Below are positions 24,176-34,737 of a stretch of DNA of 64,000 nt, piece by piece. The DNA comes from Solimicrobium silvestre (GTDB lineage: Bacteria > Pseudomonadota > Gammaproteobacteria > Burkholderiales > Burkholderiaceae_D). Under the pieces are notes generated by a model, which saw only the letters and a program-made list of their open reading frames with translations, was not told the origin of the DNA and ran no database searches. Numbering within the stretch: the first letter of the stretch is position 1; every line of letters starts with the position of its first letter. A program made the translations under genes and the position numbers. Location of the stretch: the NCBI RefSeq assembly GCF_002976435.1, contig NZ_PUGF01000019.1:1-64000 (forward strand). Direction: 5' to 3'.

Positions 24176-24603
24176 TTTAATTTTCCCGGTTGTTGATTCC
24201 AAGATAATTAGGAGCGCCAATGTCTAAACTGACAATCCTCCAAGGGGATGCATAATCAACCCCGCGCCCTGTAAAGTAAATGATGCAAGCGGCGGGAAAA
24301 TATTAAAACAACATGATGATGAGTCGATTATCAGAAAAATCGTGACATTACCCATGCCGGACGAACGCCCGGTTATTTATACAGCATAGTTCCATCACTA
24401 GCTGTCTGCAAGAAAGCTGAGGCTTAAAATTGCCACATACCACGAGAAATAGTGTTTTTATATCAATATAATCGATTGGCAAAGGTGGCTACTTTTTGCC
24501 ATTGAGGTATCACATTGACCCAAAAGCTAAAAAAAAATGGTAGCCGTTACTTTGGCTACCATTTCAAACAAACTAACAAAAAAACTAACCAACTCTTAAT
24601 AAA
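24176..24603. other. Intergenic stretch with the terminator of the aminobenzoate operon
   Basis: Between two minus-strand transcripts, about 430 bases hold no gene. The region before the diguanylate cyclase start should contain its promoter. The only clear element is the intrinsic terminator at 24535-24564. Confidence 0.5.
24535..24564 (-). terminator. Intrinsic terminator after the glutaryl-CoA dehydrogenase gene
   Basis: A perfect stem aaatggtagcc / ggctaccattt with an 8-base loop ends, on the minus strand, in a run of eight or more T. It lies 40 bases after the last gene of the nine-gene operon. Confidence 0.88.
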
Positions 24604-25779
24604 TTAAAACGCCGCAATCCCGGTTTGCGCACGGCCTAAAATCAAGGCATGAATATCGTGAGTACCTTCGTAGGTATTAACTACTTCCAGATTCACTAAA
24701 TGACGGGCAATGCCGAATTCATCAGAGATACCATTCCCGCCCAACATATCACGCGCCATACGGGCGATATCCAATGATTTTCCGCATGAATTACGCTTCA
24801 TGATGGACGTAATTTCAACTGCTGCAGTACCTTCGTCTTTCATCCGCCCTAAACGCAAACAACCTTGCAAAGCAAGCGTAATTTCAGTTTGCATATCAGC
24901 CAGTTTTTTCTGGATTAACTGGTTAGCCGCCAACGGGCGACCGAATTGTTTTCTGTCCATGGTGTATTGACGCGCCATATGCCAGCAGAATTCTGCCGCG
25001 CCTAAAGCACCCCAGGCGATGCCGAAACGGGCTGAGTTTAAGCAGGTAAATGGGCCTTTTAAACCTTCCACATTCGGCATTAAATTTTCTTCAGGGACAA
25101 ATACTTCATCCATCACGATTTCACCGGTGATAGAAGCGCGTAAACCGACTTTGCCGTGAATAGCTGGAGCAGTTAAACCTTTCCAGCCTTTTTCCAGAAT
25201 AAAGCCGCGAATCCGTCCGTCGTCAGTTTTAGCCCACACCACAAATACATCAGCAATAGGGCTATTGGTAATCCACATTTTTGAACCGGATAAAGCATAT
25301 CCACCAGGCACCGACTTGGCGCGTGTCACCATGCTGCCAGGGTCTGAGCCGTGGTTAGGCTCGGTTAAACCAAAACAGCCGATGTATTCACCGGTGGCTA
25401 ATTTTGGTAAGTATTTTTGTTTTTGCGCTTCGCTGCCAAATTCATTAATTGGTACCATGACCAAGGAACTTTGCACACTCATCATTGAGCGATAGCCGGA
25501 ATCGATCCGTTCTACTTCGCGTGCGACCAAACCGTAGCAAACATAATTCATGCCCGCGCCACCGTATTCGACGGGGATAGTGGAACCTAATAAACCGAGT
25601 TCGCCCATTTCGCGGAAAATCGCAGGATCAGTTTGTTCATGACGGAATGCTTCCAGCACCCGTGGTGCTAAACGCTCAGAACAATAGGCTTGCGCTGCAT
25701 CACGCACCATGCGCTCTTCATCGGTGAGCTGTGCATTGAGTAACAGTGGATCGTCCCAGTGGAAAGCTACTTTTGACAT
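24604..25779 (-). CDS. gcdH: Glutaryl-CoA dehydrogenase (decarboxylating)
   Basis: The 391-residue flavoprotein oxidises and decarboxylates glutaryl-CoA to crotonyl-CoA. Signature stretches are [17 protein letters not shown] (residues about 95-111), the FAD/substrate loop [15 protein letters not shown], and the C-terminal [20 protein letters not shown] with the catalytic Glu. These separate glutaryl-CoA dehydrogenase from ordinary acyl-CoA dehydrogenases. It is the last gene of the aminobenzoate operon and starts about 50 bases after the RidA gene. Its presence says that the ring carbon chain ends as glutaryl-CoA, as in known CoA-dependent aromatic pathways. Confidence 0.92.
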   Translation of the reverse strand: MSKVAFHWDDPLLLNAQLTDEERMVRDAAQAYCSERLAPRVLEAFRHEQTDPAIFREMGELGLLGSTIPVEYGGAGMNYVCYGLVAREVERIDSGYRSMMSVQSSLVMVPINEFGSEAQKQKYLPKLATGEYIGCFGLTEPNHGSDPGSMVTRAKSVPGGYALSGSKMWITNSPIADVFVVWAKTDDGRIRGFILEKGWKGLTAPAIHGKVGLRASITGEIVMDEVFVPEENLMPNVEGLKGPFTCLNSARFGIAWGALGAAEFCWHMARQYTMDRKQFGRPLAANQLIQKKLADMQTEITLALQGCLRLGRMKDEGTAAVEITSIMKRNSCGKSLDIARMARDMLGGNGISDEFGIARHLVNLEVVNTYEGTHDIHALILGRAQTGIAAF

Positions 25780-25830
25780 ACTTGTTTCCTTATATTATTA
25801 ATTAAGCGTAGTGAATTAAGTGTGAGTCTT

Positions 25831-26226
25831 CTATTCTGGCACAACTGCCGTCACTTCGATCTCAACTTTTGCGCGATCTTCTATCAACGCCACGACTTGT
25901 ACCGCCGTCATACTCGGAAAATGACGCCCAATAATCGCGCGATAGGCTTTGCCAATTTCAGGATAAGCAGCAACGTATTCCACCTTATTTACGACATACC
26001 ACGTCATTCTGACGATATGTTCCGGTTTGGCACCACCTTCATGCAGTACCGCCACGACATTCTGTAAGGCTTGCCGAACTTGCCCGGCAAAGTCGTCGGT
26101 ATGGAATTGGCACTGCTCATCCCATCCGATCATGCCACTCACAAATATTTGCCGACCTGTTGCAGAAACGCCATTTGCGTAGCCTTTTGGCGACACCCAA
26201 TTATCTGGTTGCAAAAATTTCATCAT
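25831..26226 (-). CDS. RidA/YjgF-family imine deaminase
   Basis: The 131-residue protein is of the RidA (YjgF/YER057c/UK114) family. Typical features are the G-x-Q/I-F-V-S-G-M-I-G-W block (RQIFVSGMIGWD), QVRQALQNVVAVLHEGGAKP and the R-x-x-x-x motif VRMTWYVVN. RidA members hydrolyse enamines and imines to ketones and ammonia. Its stop overlaps into an operon for 2-aminobenzoyl-CoA breakdown, whose monooxygenase makes a ring with an amino-alkene; RidA could release this nitrogen as ammonia. That assignment is inference. It overlaps the thioesterase gene by four bases. Confidence 0.85.
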   Translation of the reverse strand: MMKFLQPDNWVSPKGYANGVSATGRQIFVSGMIGWDEQCQFHTDDFAGQVRQALQNVVAVLHEGGAKPEHIVRMTWYVVNKVEYVAAYPEIGKAYRAIIGRHFPSMTAVQVVALIEDRAKVEIEVTAVVPE

Positions 26227-26654
26227 AGTTCTGTTCCTAACACTTCTTTTAAATAAGGCATCATTTTCTGACGCAAAGACACCGGTAGCGAAATCGCTTT
26301 GCGGGTTTTCATGTCCATCAACACCAGCACCATTTTAGCCAACACACGTTGCACGGCATCGGGACCCAATAACGCAATTTCAACATGCAGTGAGGTATTA
26401 CCAACTTTGGTAAGTGATAATTGCGCTTGTAAAATCTCACCTAACTCACTGGGCTTTAAAAAAGAACACTCCACATGTGCGGTCGGCAGACCATAGCCAA
26501 GTTGCATGTGCATTTCTCTGAAACTGCTGCCTAAGCCATGCTCGCACCAGTCTTCAATCACGGTATTAAAAAATTCAAAATATCGCGGATAGAAGACAAT
26601 GCCAGCTGGGTCACAGTGAGCAAAACGAATTTGAATTGGAAGGGTGAATTTCAT
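26223..26654 (-). CDS. 4-hydroxybenzoyl-CoA thioesterase-family hydrolase
   Basis: The 143-residue hot-dog-fold thioesterase carries the motif RFAHCDPAGIVFYPRYFEFF (residues about 10-29), where the Asp of the D-P-A-G motif acts as catalyst in 4HBT-type enzymes. In aromatic-CoA pathways such thioesterases free trapped CoA when intermediates back up or are wrong. It follows an acyl-CoA dehydrogenase gene after 11 bases and overlaps the RidA gene by four. A biosynthetic role is not indicated. The acyl substrate is not known; an aromatic or ring-derived CoA ester is likely from context. Confidence 0.85.
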   Translation of the reverse strand: MKFTLPIQIRFAHCDPAGIVFYPRYFEFFNTVIEDWCEHGLGSSFREMHMQLGYGLPTAHVECSFLKPSELGEILQAQLSLTKVGNTSLHVEIALLGPDAVQRVLAKMVLVLMDMKTRKAISLPVSLRQKMMPYLKEVLGTEL

Positions 26655-26665
26655 CTTAGTTTGCT

Positions 26666-27835
26666 TTACACCTTATTTACTTCACTGAGCAATTCACGCG
26701 CAATAATTAATTGCTGCACTTCCGTAGCACCTTCGTAAATACGCAGAGCGCGAATTTCCCTATACAAGCACTCGACAGGGACACCACTGACCACCCCTAA
26801 ACCACCAAACAGTTGCACAGCCGCGTCGATCACTTGCTGCGCAGTTTCAGTTGCCGTCATTTTTGCCATGGCGGCCTCGCGGGTCACACGCTGCCCCTGA
26901 TCTCGTTGCCATGCCGCACGATATGTGAGCAGTGCTGAACTATCGATTCCAGTCGCCATTTGCGCCACTTTGGCTTGGGTTAATTGAAAATCAGCCAGTG
27001 TTTTACCAAACATCTGACGTTGTTTTACATGCTGCAAAGCTTCATCTAAAGCGCGTCGTGCAAAGCCCAAAGCAGCAGCGGCTACCGAGGTGCGGAACAC
27101 ATCTAAGGTTGCCATCCCCACTTTAAAACCCTGTCCGGCATCGCCTATCCGTTGCGAAGAATGCACGCGGCAATTAGTGAACTTGAGCTTGGCTAAGGGA
27201 TGCGGGGCAATCACTTGAATACGTTCAGCAACCTGCAAACCGGGATTATCTGCGTCGACAATAAATGCGGAAATGCCGCGTGCGCCGGGCTGCTCCCCAG
27301 TGCGTGCAAACACCACGTAAAAGTCGGCAATGCCACCATTTGATATCCAGGTTTTTTCACCGTCCAGGATATAATGTTCGCCCACTAAAGTAGCTTGACA
27401 CTGCATGGCCGCGACGTCGGAACCGGCTTCCGGCTCAGATAAAGCAAAGGCTGCAATCGCGTGACCTTTGGCTACTTTTGGCAAATAATTAGCGCGTTGC
27501 GATTGACTACCAAATAAACTAATTGCGCCAGAACCCAAGCCCTGCATAGCAAAAGCGAAGTCAGCCAAACCGTTATGACGCGCCAGCGTTTCTCTAATCA
27601 GGCAAATAACGCGCGTATCAATCTGGTCTGACGTAGCACCATATTCTTTGCCCGCAATCGCATGTTGCAACCAGCCAGCATCACCCAATTGTTTAACCAA
27701 AGTTCGACAAGCTTGATCTACATCCGCATGATGCTGCTGGCTTAACGTGGCACTTGCCCATTGATCTAATTGAGCGGCTAATTCTTGATGGCGTGGCTCA
27801 AAAAAAGGCCAAGCTAAATAGCTGGTATCAGACAT
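26666..27835 (-). CDS. Acyl-CoA dehydrogenase
   Basis: The 389-residue flavoprotein has the family blocks [20 protein letters not shown] (FAD/acyl contact), [39 protein letters not shown] and, near the C-terminus, [20 protein letters not shown] with the catalytic Glu position. It oxidises an acyl-CoA at the alpha-beta bond. In this operon it should desaturate the ring-opened or alicyclic CoA intermediate that forms after reduction of the monooxygenase product. It starts 14 bases after the hydratase gene. Its specific substrate cannot be read from sequence. Confidence 0.9.
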   Translation of the reverse strand: MSDTSYLAWPFFEPRHQELAAQLDQWASATLSQQHHADVDQACRTLVKQLGDAGWLQHAIAGKEYGATSDQIDTRVICLIRETLARHNGLADFAFAMQGLGSGAISLFGSQSQRANYLPKVAKGHAIAAFALSEPEAGSDVAAMQCQATLVGEHYILDGEKTWISNGGIADFYVVFARTGEQPGARGISAFIVDADNPGLQVAERIQVIAPHPLAKLKFTNCRVHSSQRIGDAGQGFKVGMATLDVFRTSVAAAALGFARRALDEALQHVKQRQMFGKTLADFQLTQAKVAQMATGIDSSALLTYRAAWQRDQGQRVTREAAMAKMTATETAQQVIDAAVQLFGGLGVVSGVPVECLYREIRALRIYEGATEVQQLIIARELLSEVNKV

Positions 27836-27849
27836 GGTATTCTCCTCAC

Positions 27850-28704
27850 TTAGTTCCCCTCAAATTGTGGCTTTTGTTTCGCTGAAAAAGCATGATAAGC
27901 ACGGTGAAAATCATTAGTTGCCATACAAATTGCTTGTGCCTGAGCTTCCGCCTCTATTGCCTGATCTACACCCATATTCCATTCTTGTTGCAACATCTTT
28001 TTAGTCATGCCGTGCGCAAATGTTGGGCCTCGGCTTAATTCAGCGGCATAGGCCTGCGCTTGCTGCAATACCAAGTCTGGTTCGCAGAGCCGATTAAAAA
28101 AACCCCAACGCTCGGCTTCGACACCGGACATAGAGCGCCCCGTATACAACAAATCAGCAGCACGTCCCTGCCCTATCACACGTGGCAATAAAGCACATGC
28201 GCCCATGTCACAACCTGCTAAACCGACCCGTGTAAATAAAAACGCAGTCTTACTGCGTTCGGTGCCCAAACGTATGTCTGAAGACAAGGCCAAAATTGCA
28301 CCGGCTCCAGCGCAAATACCATCCACCGCAGCAATAATCGGCTGCGGACAGGCGCGCATGGCTTTGACTAAATCACCGGTCATTCTGGTAAAACGCAATA
28401 AGCTGGGCATATCCAGTTGCGTTAACGGCCCGATGATTTCAAACACATCACCGCCAGAGCAAAAATTGTCGCCTGCACCCACTAACACAACGGCTTTCAC
28501 ATCATCGGCATAGGCTAAATCTAAAAATAGCTGTCGCAATTCCGCATAAGACTCAAACGTGAGCGGGTTTTTCCGCTCAGGGCGATTCAAGGTAATGGTA
28601 GCTATCGCTTCATGCACGTTAAAACCAAAATGCTGCGCTTTATAATCTGCCAAAGTTAAATGATTGCCGGGCAGTTGATCGGCTTTTCCAGCTAAATAAT
28701 TCAT
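27850..28704 (-). CDS. Enoyl-CoA hydratase/isomerase-family protein
   Basis: The 284-residue crotonase-fold protein has the oxyanion-hole motif [15 protein letters not shown] (about residues 75-89) and the second loop [20 protein letters not shown]. The first catalytic-loop position usual for hydratases (Glu in the A-G-A-D/E region) is replaced by [10 protein letters not shown]. It may therefore act as a ring-opening hydrolase or isomerase rather than a plain hydratase; this is inference. The stop of the MarR gene overlaps its ATG by one base. It is part of the nine-gene aminobenzoate operon. Confidence 0.85.
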   Translation of the reverse strand: MNYLAGKADQLPGNHLTLADYKAQHFGFNVHEAIATITLNRPERKNPLTFESYAELRQLFLDLAYADDVKAVVLVGAGDNFCSGGDVFEIIGPLTQLDMPSLLRFTRMTGDLVKAMRACPQPIIAAVDGICAGAGAILALSSDIRLGTERSKTAFLFTRVGLAGCDMGACALLPRVIGQGRAADLLYTGRSMSGVEAERWGFFNRLCEPDLVLQQAQAYAAELSRGPTFAHGMTKKMLQQEWNMGVDQAIEAEAQAQAICMATNDFHRAYHAFSAKQKPQFEGN

Positions 28705-29192
28705 TACAAACTCGCTTTCACTTTAGAGAGCAGTTGAATCAGCATGTGCTTTTCTTCAGCCTGCAAACCATGTAACAACTCTTCCACCCATTGCTCATGC
28801 ACTATCGCCATTTTTTTAAATGAGGTTAAGCCTTCTGGGGTTAATTTGAGACTAAATGAACGACGGTCATTGGCAACCACCACACGTTCGACCAATTTTT
28901 CTTTTTCTAATTGATCGGCAATGCCGGTGATATTCCCGCCGGTTACCATCATTCGCTTAGATAATTCACCCATCCGCAATCCTTCTGGGTGACGCACTAA
29001 TTGCGCCATTAAATCAAAGCGCGGTAGAGTAATATCAAACTCAATCCGCAACCGGCTACGAATTTCGGTTTCTAATTTAACCGTGCTCGATAACATGCGC
29101 AACCATAGCCGTAATGACAAATGATGCTCGTCAGTTAATCTGGTTTCTAAGTCAATCGCCGGTTCTGAAGCAGGCTCAGGTAATACGTTCAT
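28704..29192 (-). CDS. MarR-family regulator of the aminobenzoate operon
   Basis: The 162-residue winged-helix regulator (ATG 29192 with GGGAG upstream; a TTG at 29210 is possible) has the MarR core: [20 protein letters not shown] recognition helix region (about 70-90) and the wing motif [20 protein letters not shown], with the D-R-R-S signature. MarR proteins of aromatic-CoA clusters repress until an aryl-CoA ester binds. It lies inside the operon between SDR and hydratase genes. The palindrome at 34062-34079, just before the first gene, is a good candidate site for it. Confidence 0.88.
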   Translation of the reverse strand: MNVLPEPASEPAIDLETRLTDEHHLSLRLWLRMLSSTVKLETEIRSRLRIEFDITLPRFDLMAQLVRHPEGLRMGELSKRMMVTGGNITGIADQLEKEKLVERVVVANDRRSFSLKLTPEGLTSFKKMAIVHEQWVEELLHGLQAEEKHMLIQLLSKVKASL

Positions 29193-29223
29193 ATTTTTAT
29201 TCTCCCTCAATATCCCATTAGGA

Positions 29224-30009
29224 CTACATCAACTCGCCGCCATCCACCGGAATTGCCTGCCCATTCATGGCTGAAGATGCTGGCATGCATAACCATGCCA
29301 CGGCATTCGCTACTTCTTCCACTTGCACCAATCTGCCTTGTGGGTTACTGGCCGCCAACTCAGCCCGCGCTTGCTCCTCAGTGCGGCCGGTTTTTTTAAC
29401 GATATTGGCAATTGCTTGCTGTATTAAATCGGTTTCGGTATAACCAGGGCAAACGGCATTCACCGTAATACCTTTTTTAGCGACTTCTAATGCCAAAGAA
29501 CGGGTTAAACCAATAACTGCATGTTTGGTTGCGCAATAAGCTGAGGCATAACCATAACCGGTTAAACCAGCGGTCGAAGCAACATTCACAATGCGTCCCC
29601 AGCCCATTTCCAGCATGCCAGGTAAAACAGCTTGAGTACACAGAAGCACACTGGTTAAATTAACCGATAGCATGGAATTAAATAGCGCCAAATCGGTTTT
29701 CATGAAAGGGGCTGAATGTGCTTGACCGGCATTATTAACCAAAATAGCAATCGGCCCAAACTGTGCTACGGCAGTATTAAATGCGGCTGCCACGGCAGAA
29801 CTATCAGTCAAATCTAATTCAACGCAATTAACCTCACCAAAAGCACTTAATTTTTCAGCGACTTGCTGCAAATTAGATAAGCTCCGAGCCACAATAGTGA
29901 CCTTGGCGCCTTGTTGCAACAACGCTTGTGCAATCGCTAAACCAATACCACGCGTACCGCCTGTGACTAGCGCATGTTTACCTTTTAAATTAACCACTTT
30001 ATCCGTCAT
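29224..30009 (-). CDS. SDR-family dehydrogenase of the aminobenzoate operon
   Basis: The 261-residue enzyme has VTGGTRGIGLAIA (TG-x-x-x-G-x-G, about residues 16-28), NNAGQA, the catalytic Ser in NVASTAGLTG, and YCATKHAV (Tyr-x-x-x-Lys), with the end VDGGELM. It resembles 3-hydroxyacyl-CoA or 3-hydroxybutyrate dehydrogenases. In the pathway it could act on the ring keto group formed by the monooxygenase/reductase or on a 3-hydroxyacyl-CoA after hydration. It begins one base after the monooxygenase gene stop, a tightly coupled order. Exact step not settled by sequence. Confidence 0.9.
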   Translation of the reverse strand: MTDKVVNLKGKHALVTGGTRGIGLAIAQALLQQGAKVTIVARSLSNLQQVAEKLSAFGEVNCVELDLTDSSAVAAAFNTAVAQFGPIAILVNNAGQAHSAPFMKTDLALFNSMLSVNLTSVLLCTQAVLPGMLEMGWGRIVNVASTAGLTGYGYASAYCATKHAVIGLTRSLALEVAKKGITVNAVCPGYTETDLIQQAIANIVKKTGRTEEQARAELAASNPQGRLVQVEEVANAVAWLCMPASSAMNGQAIPVDGGELM

Positions 30010-30010
30010 A

Positions 30011-32389
30011 TTATTTACCTAAAGATTGCGAAATTACCTGTTGAAGCTGTTTCTCACGCGCCAAATTACGTTCTAACTGCAATTTACCTGCTTGATATTG
30101 CACAGGCCAGCTAATGTCACTAAAGCCGGATTTAGCCGCCTCATGCAAGGTCCATGCAGGGTCAGCTAAATGCGGGCGAGCGAGGGCACACAAATCCGCC
30201 CGGCCTGAGGCAATGATGCTATTGACTTGATCTGCATCAGTAATGGCACCAACGGCAATGGTGGGGATATCGACTTCATTACGAATTCGGTCAGAAAACG
30301 GCGTTTGAAACATACGGCCATATACTGGCTTTTCTTGCTTGCTAACTTGCCCGGCTGAGCAATCTATCATGTCCGCACCGGCCTGTTTAAAAAAGCGCGC
30401 AATCAAGACCGCATCGCTAGGCGTAATTCCGCCCTCCACCCAATCATGGGCAGAAATTCGCACGCTAATTGGTTTATCGGCTGGCCAAACTTCGCGTATT
30501 GCAGCAAATACCTCTAATGGATAACGGCAGCGATTTTCCAAACTTCCACCATATGCATCAGTACGATGATTCGTTAGTGGGCTAATAAAGCTGGATAAAA
30601 AATAGCCGTGCGCGCAATGTAACTCCAACCAGTCAAAGCCAGCCTTATCCGCAGCGATTGTCGCCATCACAAAGTCATCTTGAATGCGTTGCATATCATC
30701 CAGGCTTGCTGCACGGGCAATTTGTGATACGCCAGGGTAGTAGCATTGCTCGGAAGCCGCAACCAAGGGCCAATTATCTTCGCCCAAGGGTTGATCTATA
30801 CCATCCCAAGCACGTTTGGTGGAGCCCTTAGCTCCGGCGTGACCTAGCTGCATCGCTATTTTAGCGTCGCTATTCGTGTGCACAAAATTAACAATCCGCG
30901 CCCAGGCTACGGTGTGCTCGGGTGAGTACAAACCTGGGCAAGCGGGAGTAATGCGCGCATCGGCTGATACACAGGTCATTTCTGCAAATACCAAACCTGC
31001 GCCGCCCATTGCTCGACTTCCTAAATGCACTAAGTGATAATCGCCCGCTACGCCGTTTATTGCCGAATATTGCGCCATCGGCGACACGACAACACGGTTT
31101 TTTAAACGGACACCGCGCAATTGAAAAGGTAAAAACATCGGCGGGACGGGCTTATTTTCAAACTTATTATCGGGGTTACTTTGCTGCACCTGATTCGCTA
31201 GCCATTGCTCATAATTACTAATATAAGCGGCATCGCGCAAGCGTAAATTATCGTGCGACAAACGCTGACTGCGGGTGAGTAATGAATAAGCGAATTGTGG
31301 CGCTTGCATGGCGGTATAACGGCTGACGTTTTCAAACCATTCCATCGAATTACGCGCTGCGCTTTGAATTTTAATCACGTCGATTGCGCGACTTTCCTGA
31401 TAATGTTCCAAAACCGATTCCATACCTTGCGCGCCATATTGCTTAAAGCATGCCGCCAATTCGATGGCGTCTTCCAACGCTAATTTAGTACCTGAGCCAA
31501 TTGAAAAATGCGCGGTGTGGGCAGCGTCGCCCATCAATACTATCGGCACAAATTTACTATCCAGTTGCACCGTATGCACCCAATTTTGGCAAATAATACG
31601 CGGAAATTTGATCCAATTAGTTGAACCACGCAAATGGCTGGCATTGCTCATTAAGGCATGTCCATCCAAATACTTAGCGAATATTTTTTCACAAAATACA
31701 GCGGCTTCCGCTTGTTCCATTTGATCCAAACCAGCTTTGAACCAAACCTCTTCCGGTGCTTCAATAATGAAGGTGGAAAGCTCAGCATCGTATTGATACG
31801 CATGCGCTTGAAACCAGCCAAACTCGGTTTCTTCAAATGCAAAGGTAAATGCGGAAAACTGTTTTTTAGTGCCTAACCAAACAAAGCGACATAAACGGGT
31901 TTCAATATCCGGTTGGTAACTGGCTGCATATTTGGTTCTGATACGGGAATTTAAACCGTCGGCGGCAATAACTAAATCGGCCTGATATTGTTCGGCCAGG
32001 GCTAATTCATCTTGCACATCGTTTTCAAACACTAAACGCACACCTAGATCTTCACAGCGTTTTTGAAGAATATTCAGTAAATGTTTGCGCCCAATCCCAC
32101 AAAAGCCATGCCCACTCGATGTGATTTTTTGGCCTTTAAAATGCACATCGATGTCATCCCAGTGATTAAACGCCTGCAAAATTTGTTGCGCACTAATATC
32201 ATCTGACTGTACTAAATTTCCCAGCGTCTGATCAGAAAAAACTACACCCCAACCAAACGTATCATAGGGACGATTACGCTCAACGACGGTAATTTGATGC
32301 TCTGGATTTTGCAGCTTCATGAGTAGGCCAAAATATAGGCCGGCTGGGCCTCCGCCTATACATAGAATATTCATATTGGTATTTTTCAT
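30011..32389 (-). CDS. abmA: 2-aminobenzoyl-CoA monooxygenase/reductase (two-domain fusion)
   Basis: The protein (about 792 residues) fuses an FAD monooxygenase (residues about 1-400: [44 protein letters not shown]) to an old-yellow-enzyme/dienoyl-CoA reductase part (about 410-770: [72 protein letters not shown]). This is the layout of the enzyme that hydroxylates 2-aminobenzoyl-CoA and reduces the ring in one protein. Databases also name it salicylyl-CoA 5-hydroxylase. Start is ATG 32389 with GGAG 9 bases before; a GTG at 32395 overlaps the ligase stop. Confidence 0.92.
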   Translation of the reverse strand: MKNTNMNILCIGGGPAGLYFGLLMKLQNPEHQITVVERNRPYDTFGWGVVFSDQTLGNLVQSDDISAQQILQAFNHWDDIDVHFKGQKITSSGHGFCGIGRKHLLNILQKRCEDLGVRLVFENDVQDELALAEQYQADLVIAADGLNSRIRTKYAASYQPDIETRLCRFVWLGTKKQFSAFTFAFEETEFGWFQAHAYQYDAELSTFIIEAPEEVWFKAGLDQMEQAEAAVFCEKIFAKYLDGHALMSNASHLRGSTNWIKFPRIICQNWVHTVQLDSKFVPIVLMGDAAHTAHFSIGSGTKLALEDAIELAACFKQYGAQGMESVLEHYQESRAIDVIKIQSAARNSMEWFENVSRYTAMQAPQFAYSLLTRSQRLSHDNLRLRDAAYISNYEQWLANQVQQSNPDNKFENKPVPPMFLPFQLRGVRLKNRVVVSPMAQYSAINGVAGDYHLVHLGSRAMGGAGLVFAEMTCVSADARITPACPGLYSPEHTVAWARIVNFVHTNSDAKIAMQLGHAGAKGSTKRAWDGIDQPLGEDNWPLVAASEQCYYPGVSQIARAASLDDMQRIQDDFVMATIAADKAGFDWLELHCAHGYFLSSFISPLTNHRTDAYGGSLENRCRYPLEVFAAIREVWPADKPISVRISAHDWVEGGITPSDAVLIARFFKQAGADMIDCSAGQVSKQEKPVYGRMFQTPFSDRIRNEVDIPTIAVGAITDADQVNSIIASGRADLCALARPHLADPAWTLHEAAKSGFSDISWPVQYQAGKLQLERNLAREKQLQQVISQSLGK

Positions 32390-32394
32390 CTTCA

Positions 32395-34041
32395 CTAACT
32401 CCGCAATTTAAATCGTTGCAACTTACCGGTTTCAGTACGCGGCAAACTGTCTTTAAATTCAATTGCACGCGGATATTTATACGGTGCGATGATTTCTTTT
32501 ACATAGCTTTGCAAGCCTGCCACCATGTTCGCATCACTTTTAGCATCGCCCTTAAATTCCGGGCACAGCACAATGTAGGCCTTAACTATTTGCCCACGCT
32601 CTTCATCCGCACAGCCAATCACGGCACATTCAGCTACGGCCGGATGTTGCAACAACACCTCCTCCACTTCAGGAGCAGCGATGTTATAACCGGCAGAGAT
32701 AATCATGTCATCGGTTCTGGCGCGATACCAAAAATAGCCATCGTCGTCCATTTCATAAGCATCACCAGTGACATTCCAGCCATTACAGACATAGTTAGCC
32801 TGACGTGGGTCAGCTAAATAACGGCAGCCGGTCGGGCCTTTAACTGCCAAGCGCCCAACCACGCCTGCGGCTACCGGCTGACCGTCATCGTCCAGTATGC
32901 ATGCCTGATAACCTGGAATTGGTTTACCCGTCGCACCAGGGCGAACTTCATCGTCCGCCGCTGAGATAAATATATGCAGCATTTCAGTCGCGCCTATCCC
33001 ATCGATCATGCGCAGGCCCGTGGCTTGTTGCCATGCAGCTCGGGTTGCGATTGGCAATGCTTCTCCAGCCGAAACCGTTTTACGTAAGCTGGACAAATCA
33101 AATTGATGCGCTAAAACCGCCATATGCCGATAGAAAGTCGGCGCGGTAAAACAGATACTAGCTCGGTAATTTTGGATCGCTTGCAAGAGAGTTTCGGGGC
33201 TGTATTTTTCTAATAAGACCGCGCTGGCACCGACTCGCAATGGAAATAACGCCAAACCACCTAAACCAAAGGTAAATGCCAACGGTGGTGTGCCGATGAA
33301 GATATCATCCGCGTTACTGCGCAAGGTTGAAACGGGAAAGCAATCGCAAATTGCCATCACATCGCGATGAAAATGCACGGTGGCTTTAGGTTTCCCGGTG
33401 GTGCCGGATGTGAATCCGATCAAGCAAACGTCTTCCACGCTAGTTGCAAACGTGGTGAATTCGGTGGATTTTTTAGCCAGGAGCTCTTCCAACCCACCAT
33501 CTTTACTATTCTGATCTAGTGCGCCGTAATAAATTATTTTTTGTAAAACAGGATGCTGTTCTTGTGCGCTCAGTAGTTCATCTTTTAAGTCAACGCTACA
33601 CAAAGCCGCGCTAATTTGCGCTTGCTCCAGCATCACGCCTAGTTCTCTGGAGCGTAACATCGGCATACTAGGTACGGCAATGCAACCCACCTGCCAAACC
33701 GCTAAAATACACGCCACCAACATTGGATTATTCGCCCCGCGCAATAGCACCCGATTACCCGGGATTAATTGCATTTGGTCACGCAGTACATGGCTGATTT
33801 GATTGACTTGCGCCTGAAGTTGCGCATAGCTTAGAGTGGCGTCGGCGCCAATTAACGCCGCTTTATCCGGGTGGAGAGCCACTTTACTTAATAGCTCTTG
33901 CGCACAGTTTAATTGTGCTGGGTACTGTAAATGCGATAAATCAAACAGTAATTCAGGCCATTCTGACCGCGGCGGTAAATTTTCAGATGCAAAATTATCC
34001 CTGATTATATCCAGACCTTGATCCAATTTCACAGTACTCAT
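32395..34041 (-). CDS. abmG: 2-aminobenzoate-CoA ligase (AMP-forming)
   Basis: The 548-residue ANL-superfamily ligase activates the aromatic acid to its CoA ester with ATP. Seen: the P-loop-like [20 protein letters not shown] (about residues 208-227), [15 protein letters not shown], the [20 protein letters not shown] motif and the C-terminal catalytic lysine in [15 protein letters not shown]. The set GATEMLHIF is typical of benzoate/2-aminobenzoate ligases. It is the first gene of the nine-gene operon, preceded by a GGAGAAG site and the palindrome at 34062-34079. Its neighbour monooxygenase makes anthranilate the best substrate guess. Confidence 0.9.
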   Translation of the reverse strand: MSTVKLDQGLDIIRDNFASENLPPRSEWPELLFDLSHLQYPAQLNCAQELLSKVALHPDKAALIGADATLSYAQLQAQVNQISHVLRDQMQLIPGNRVLLRGANNPMLVACILAVWQVGCIAVPSMPMLRSRELGVMLEQAQISAALCSVDLKDELLSAQEQHPVLQKIIYYGALDQNSKDGGLEELLAKKSTEFTTFATSVEDVCLIGFTSGTTGKPKATVHFHRDVMAICDCFPVSTLRSNADDIFIGTPPLAFTFGLGGLALFPLRVGASAVLLEKYSPETLLQAIQNYRASICFTAPTFYRHMAVLAHQFDLSSLRKTVSAGEALPIATRAAWQQATGLRMIDGIGATEMLHIFISAADDEVRPGATGKPIPGYQACILDDDGQPVAAGVVGRLAVKGPTGCRYLADPRQANYVCNGWNVTGDAYEMDDDGYFWYRARTDDMIISAGYNIAAPEVEEVLLQHPAVAECAVIGCADEERGQIVKAYIVLCPEFKGDAKSDANMVAGLQSYVKEIIAPYKYPRAIEFKDSLPRTETGKLQRFKLRS

Positions 34042-34061
34042 AGCTTCTCCATACCTACGAC

Positions 34062-34079
34062 GCTTAAGCCAGATTAAGC
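34062..34079. promoter_or_regulatory. Candidate MarR operator before the ligase gene
   Basis: GCTTAA-GCCAGA-TTAAGC forms perfect 6-bp arms around six bases. It lies 21 to 38 bases before the ligase ATG, in the 96-base gap that must contain the promoter of the whole operon. Assignment to the MarR protein of the operon is by position. Confidence 0.5.
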
Positions 34080-34137
34080 AAGAAAAATTACTTTAAACCT
34101 AAAATAGTTTTCTGTAAAGGGAAGTTATCAAAAAATA

Positions 34138-34563
34138 TTATTTAGAATGACAAGCACACGCCTCGCCATGCGCAGCAGCAACTAACTCATGCAAAATACC
34201 GCATTCCAAGCCGAAATGCGTTGCATCGCAACGTGCCCGCAAAGTAGTTAATTGATTTTCCAGCGCCTGCATGCTAGCCAAACGTGCTCGAACCCGATTA
34301 ATTTGCTGGTCAATCAAGCTATTAATATCGCCGCAATCATTACTTGGATGCGTCATAAACTCAACTAAGCGCGTAATTTCAGCCAGTGGCATATCCAAAG
34401 CACGGCAATGCCGGATAAAAGAAAGCCGCTCCAAATGCGCCTTGTTATAACTTCGATAGCCATTTGCCAAGCGCAAAGGCTCTGCTAACAACCCGGCTTT
34501 TTCATAGTAACGAATCGTTTCTACCTCAACTCCCGTGGCTTGCCCAAGCTCTCCGATACGCAT
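34138..34563 (-). CDS. CadR/PbrR-like MerR-family heavy-metal regulator
   Basis: The 141-residue protein has the MerR helix-turn-helix (MRIGELGQATGVEVETIRYY) and a C-terminal metal site. The positions match the Cd/Pb/Zn sensor subgroup: SNDCGDI (Cys about 77), ATHFGLECGILHELVAAAHG and a Cys/His tail EACACHSK. These regulators bend a long-spacer promoter into an active form when metal binds. It is divergent from the P-type ATPase gene, and the promoter between them has the expected 19-base spacer and dyad. Cadmium, lead or zinc is the likely signal. Confidence 0.9.
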   Translation of the reverse strand: MRIGELGQATGVEVETIRYYEKAGLLAEPLRLANGYRSYNKAHLERLSFIRHCRALDMPLAEITRLVEFMTHPSNDCGDINSLIDQQINRVRARLASMQALENQLTTLRARCDATHFGLECGILHELVAAAHGEACACHSK

Positions 34564-34610
34564 TATTTTCTCCCAAGTTAAAAAATAACCAAGTAAGCAT
34601 TATAAGCCAC

Positions 34611-34641
34611 TTGACCTTGTAGCTACTATAGGCTTTACATT
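34611..34641 (+). promoter_or_regulatory. MerR-type promoter with dyad, driving the metal ATPase gene
   Basis: The -35 element ttgacc (34611-34616) and the -10 element tacatt (34636-34641) are separated by 19 bases, longer than usual, as in MerR-controlled promoters. The dyad accttgtagctactataggct (34614 onward) fills the spacer. It resembles CadR/PbrR sites. The ATPase ATG lies about 97 bases downstream. Confidence 0.75.
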
Positions 34642-34737
34642 GGCAGCTAGAAACAATATTGAACAGCCGCGAGAGCGTATTAGTTAATAAGTTTAAGCGT
34701 AAGCAGTAAATTTTCTCAACGGTTTATGGGGTAAAAA

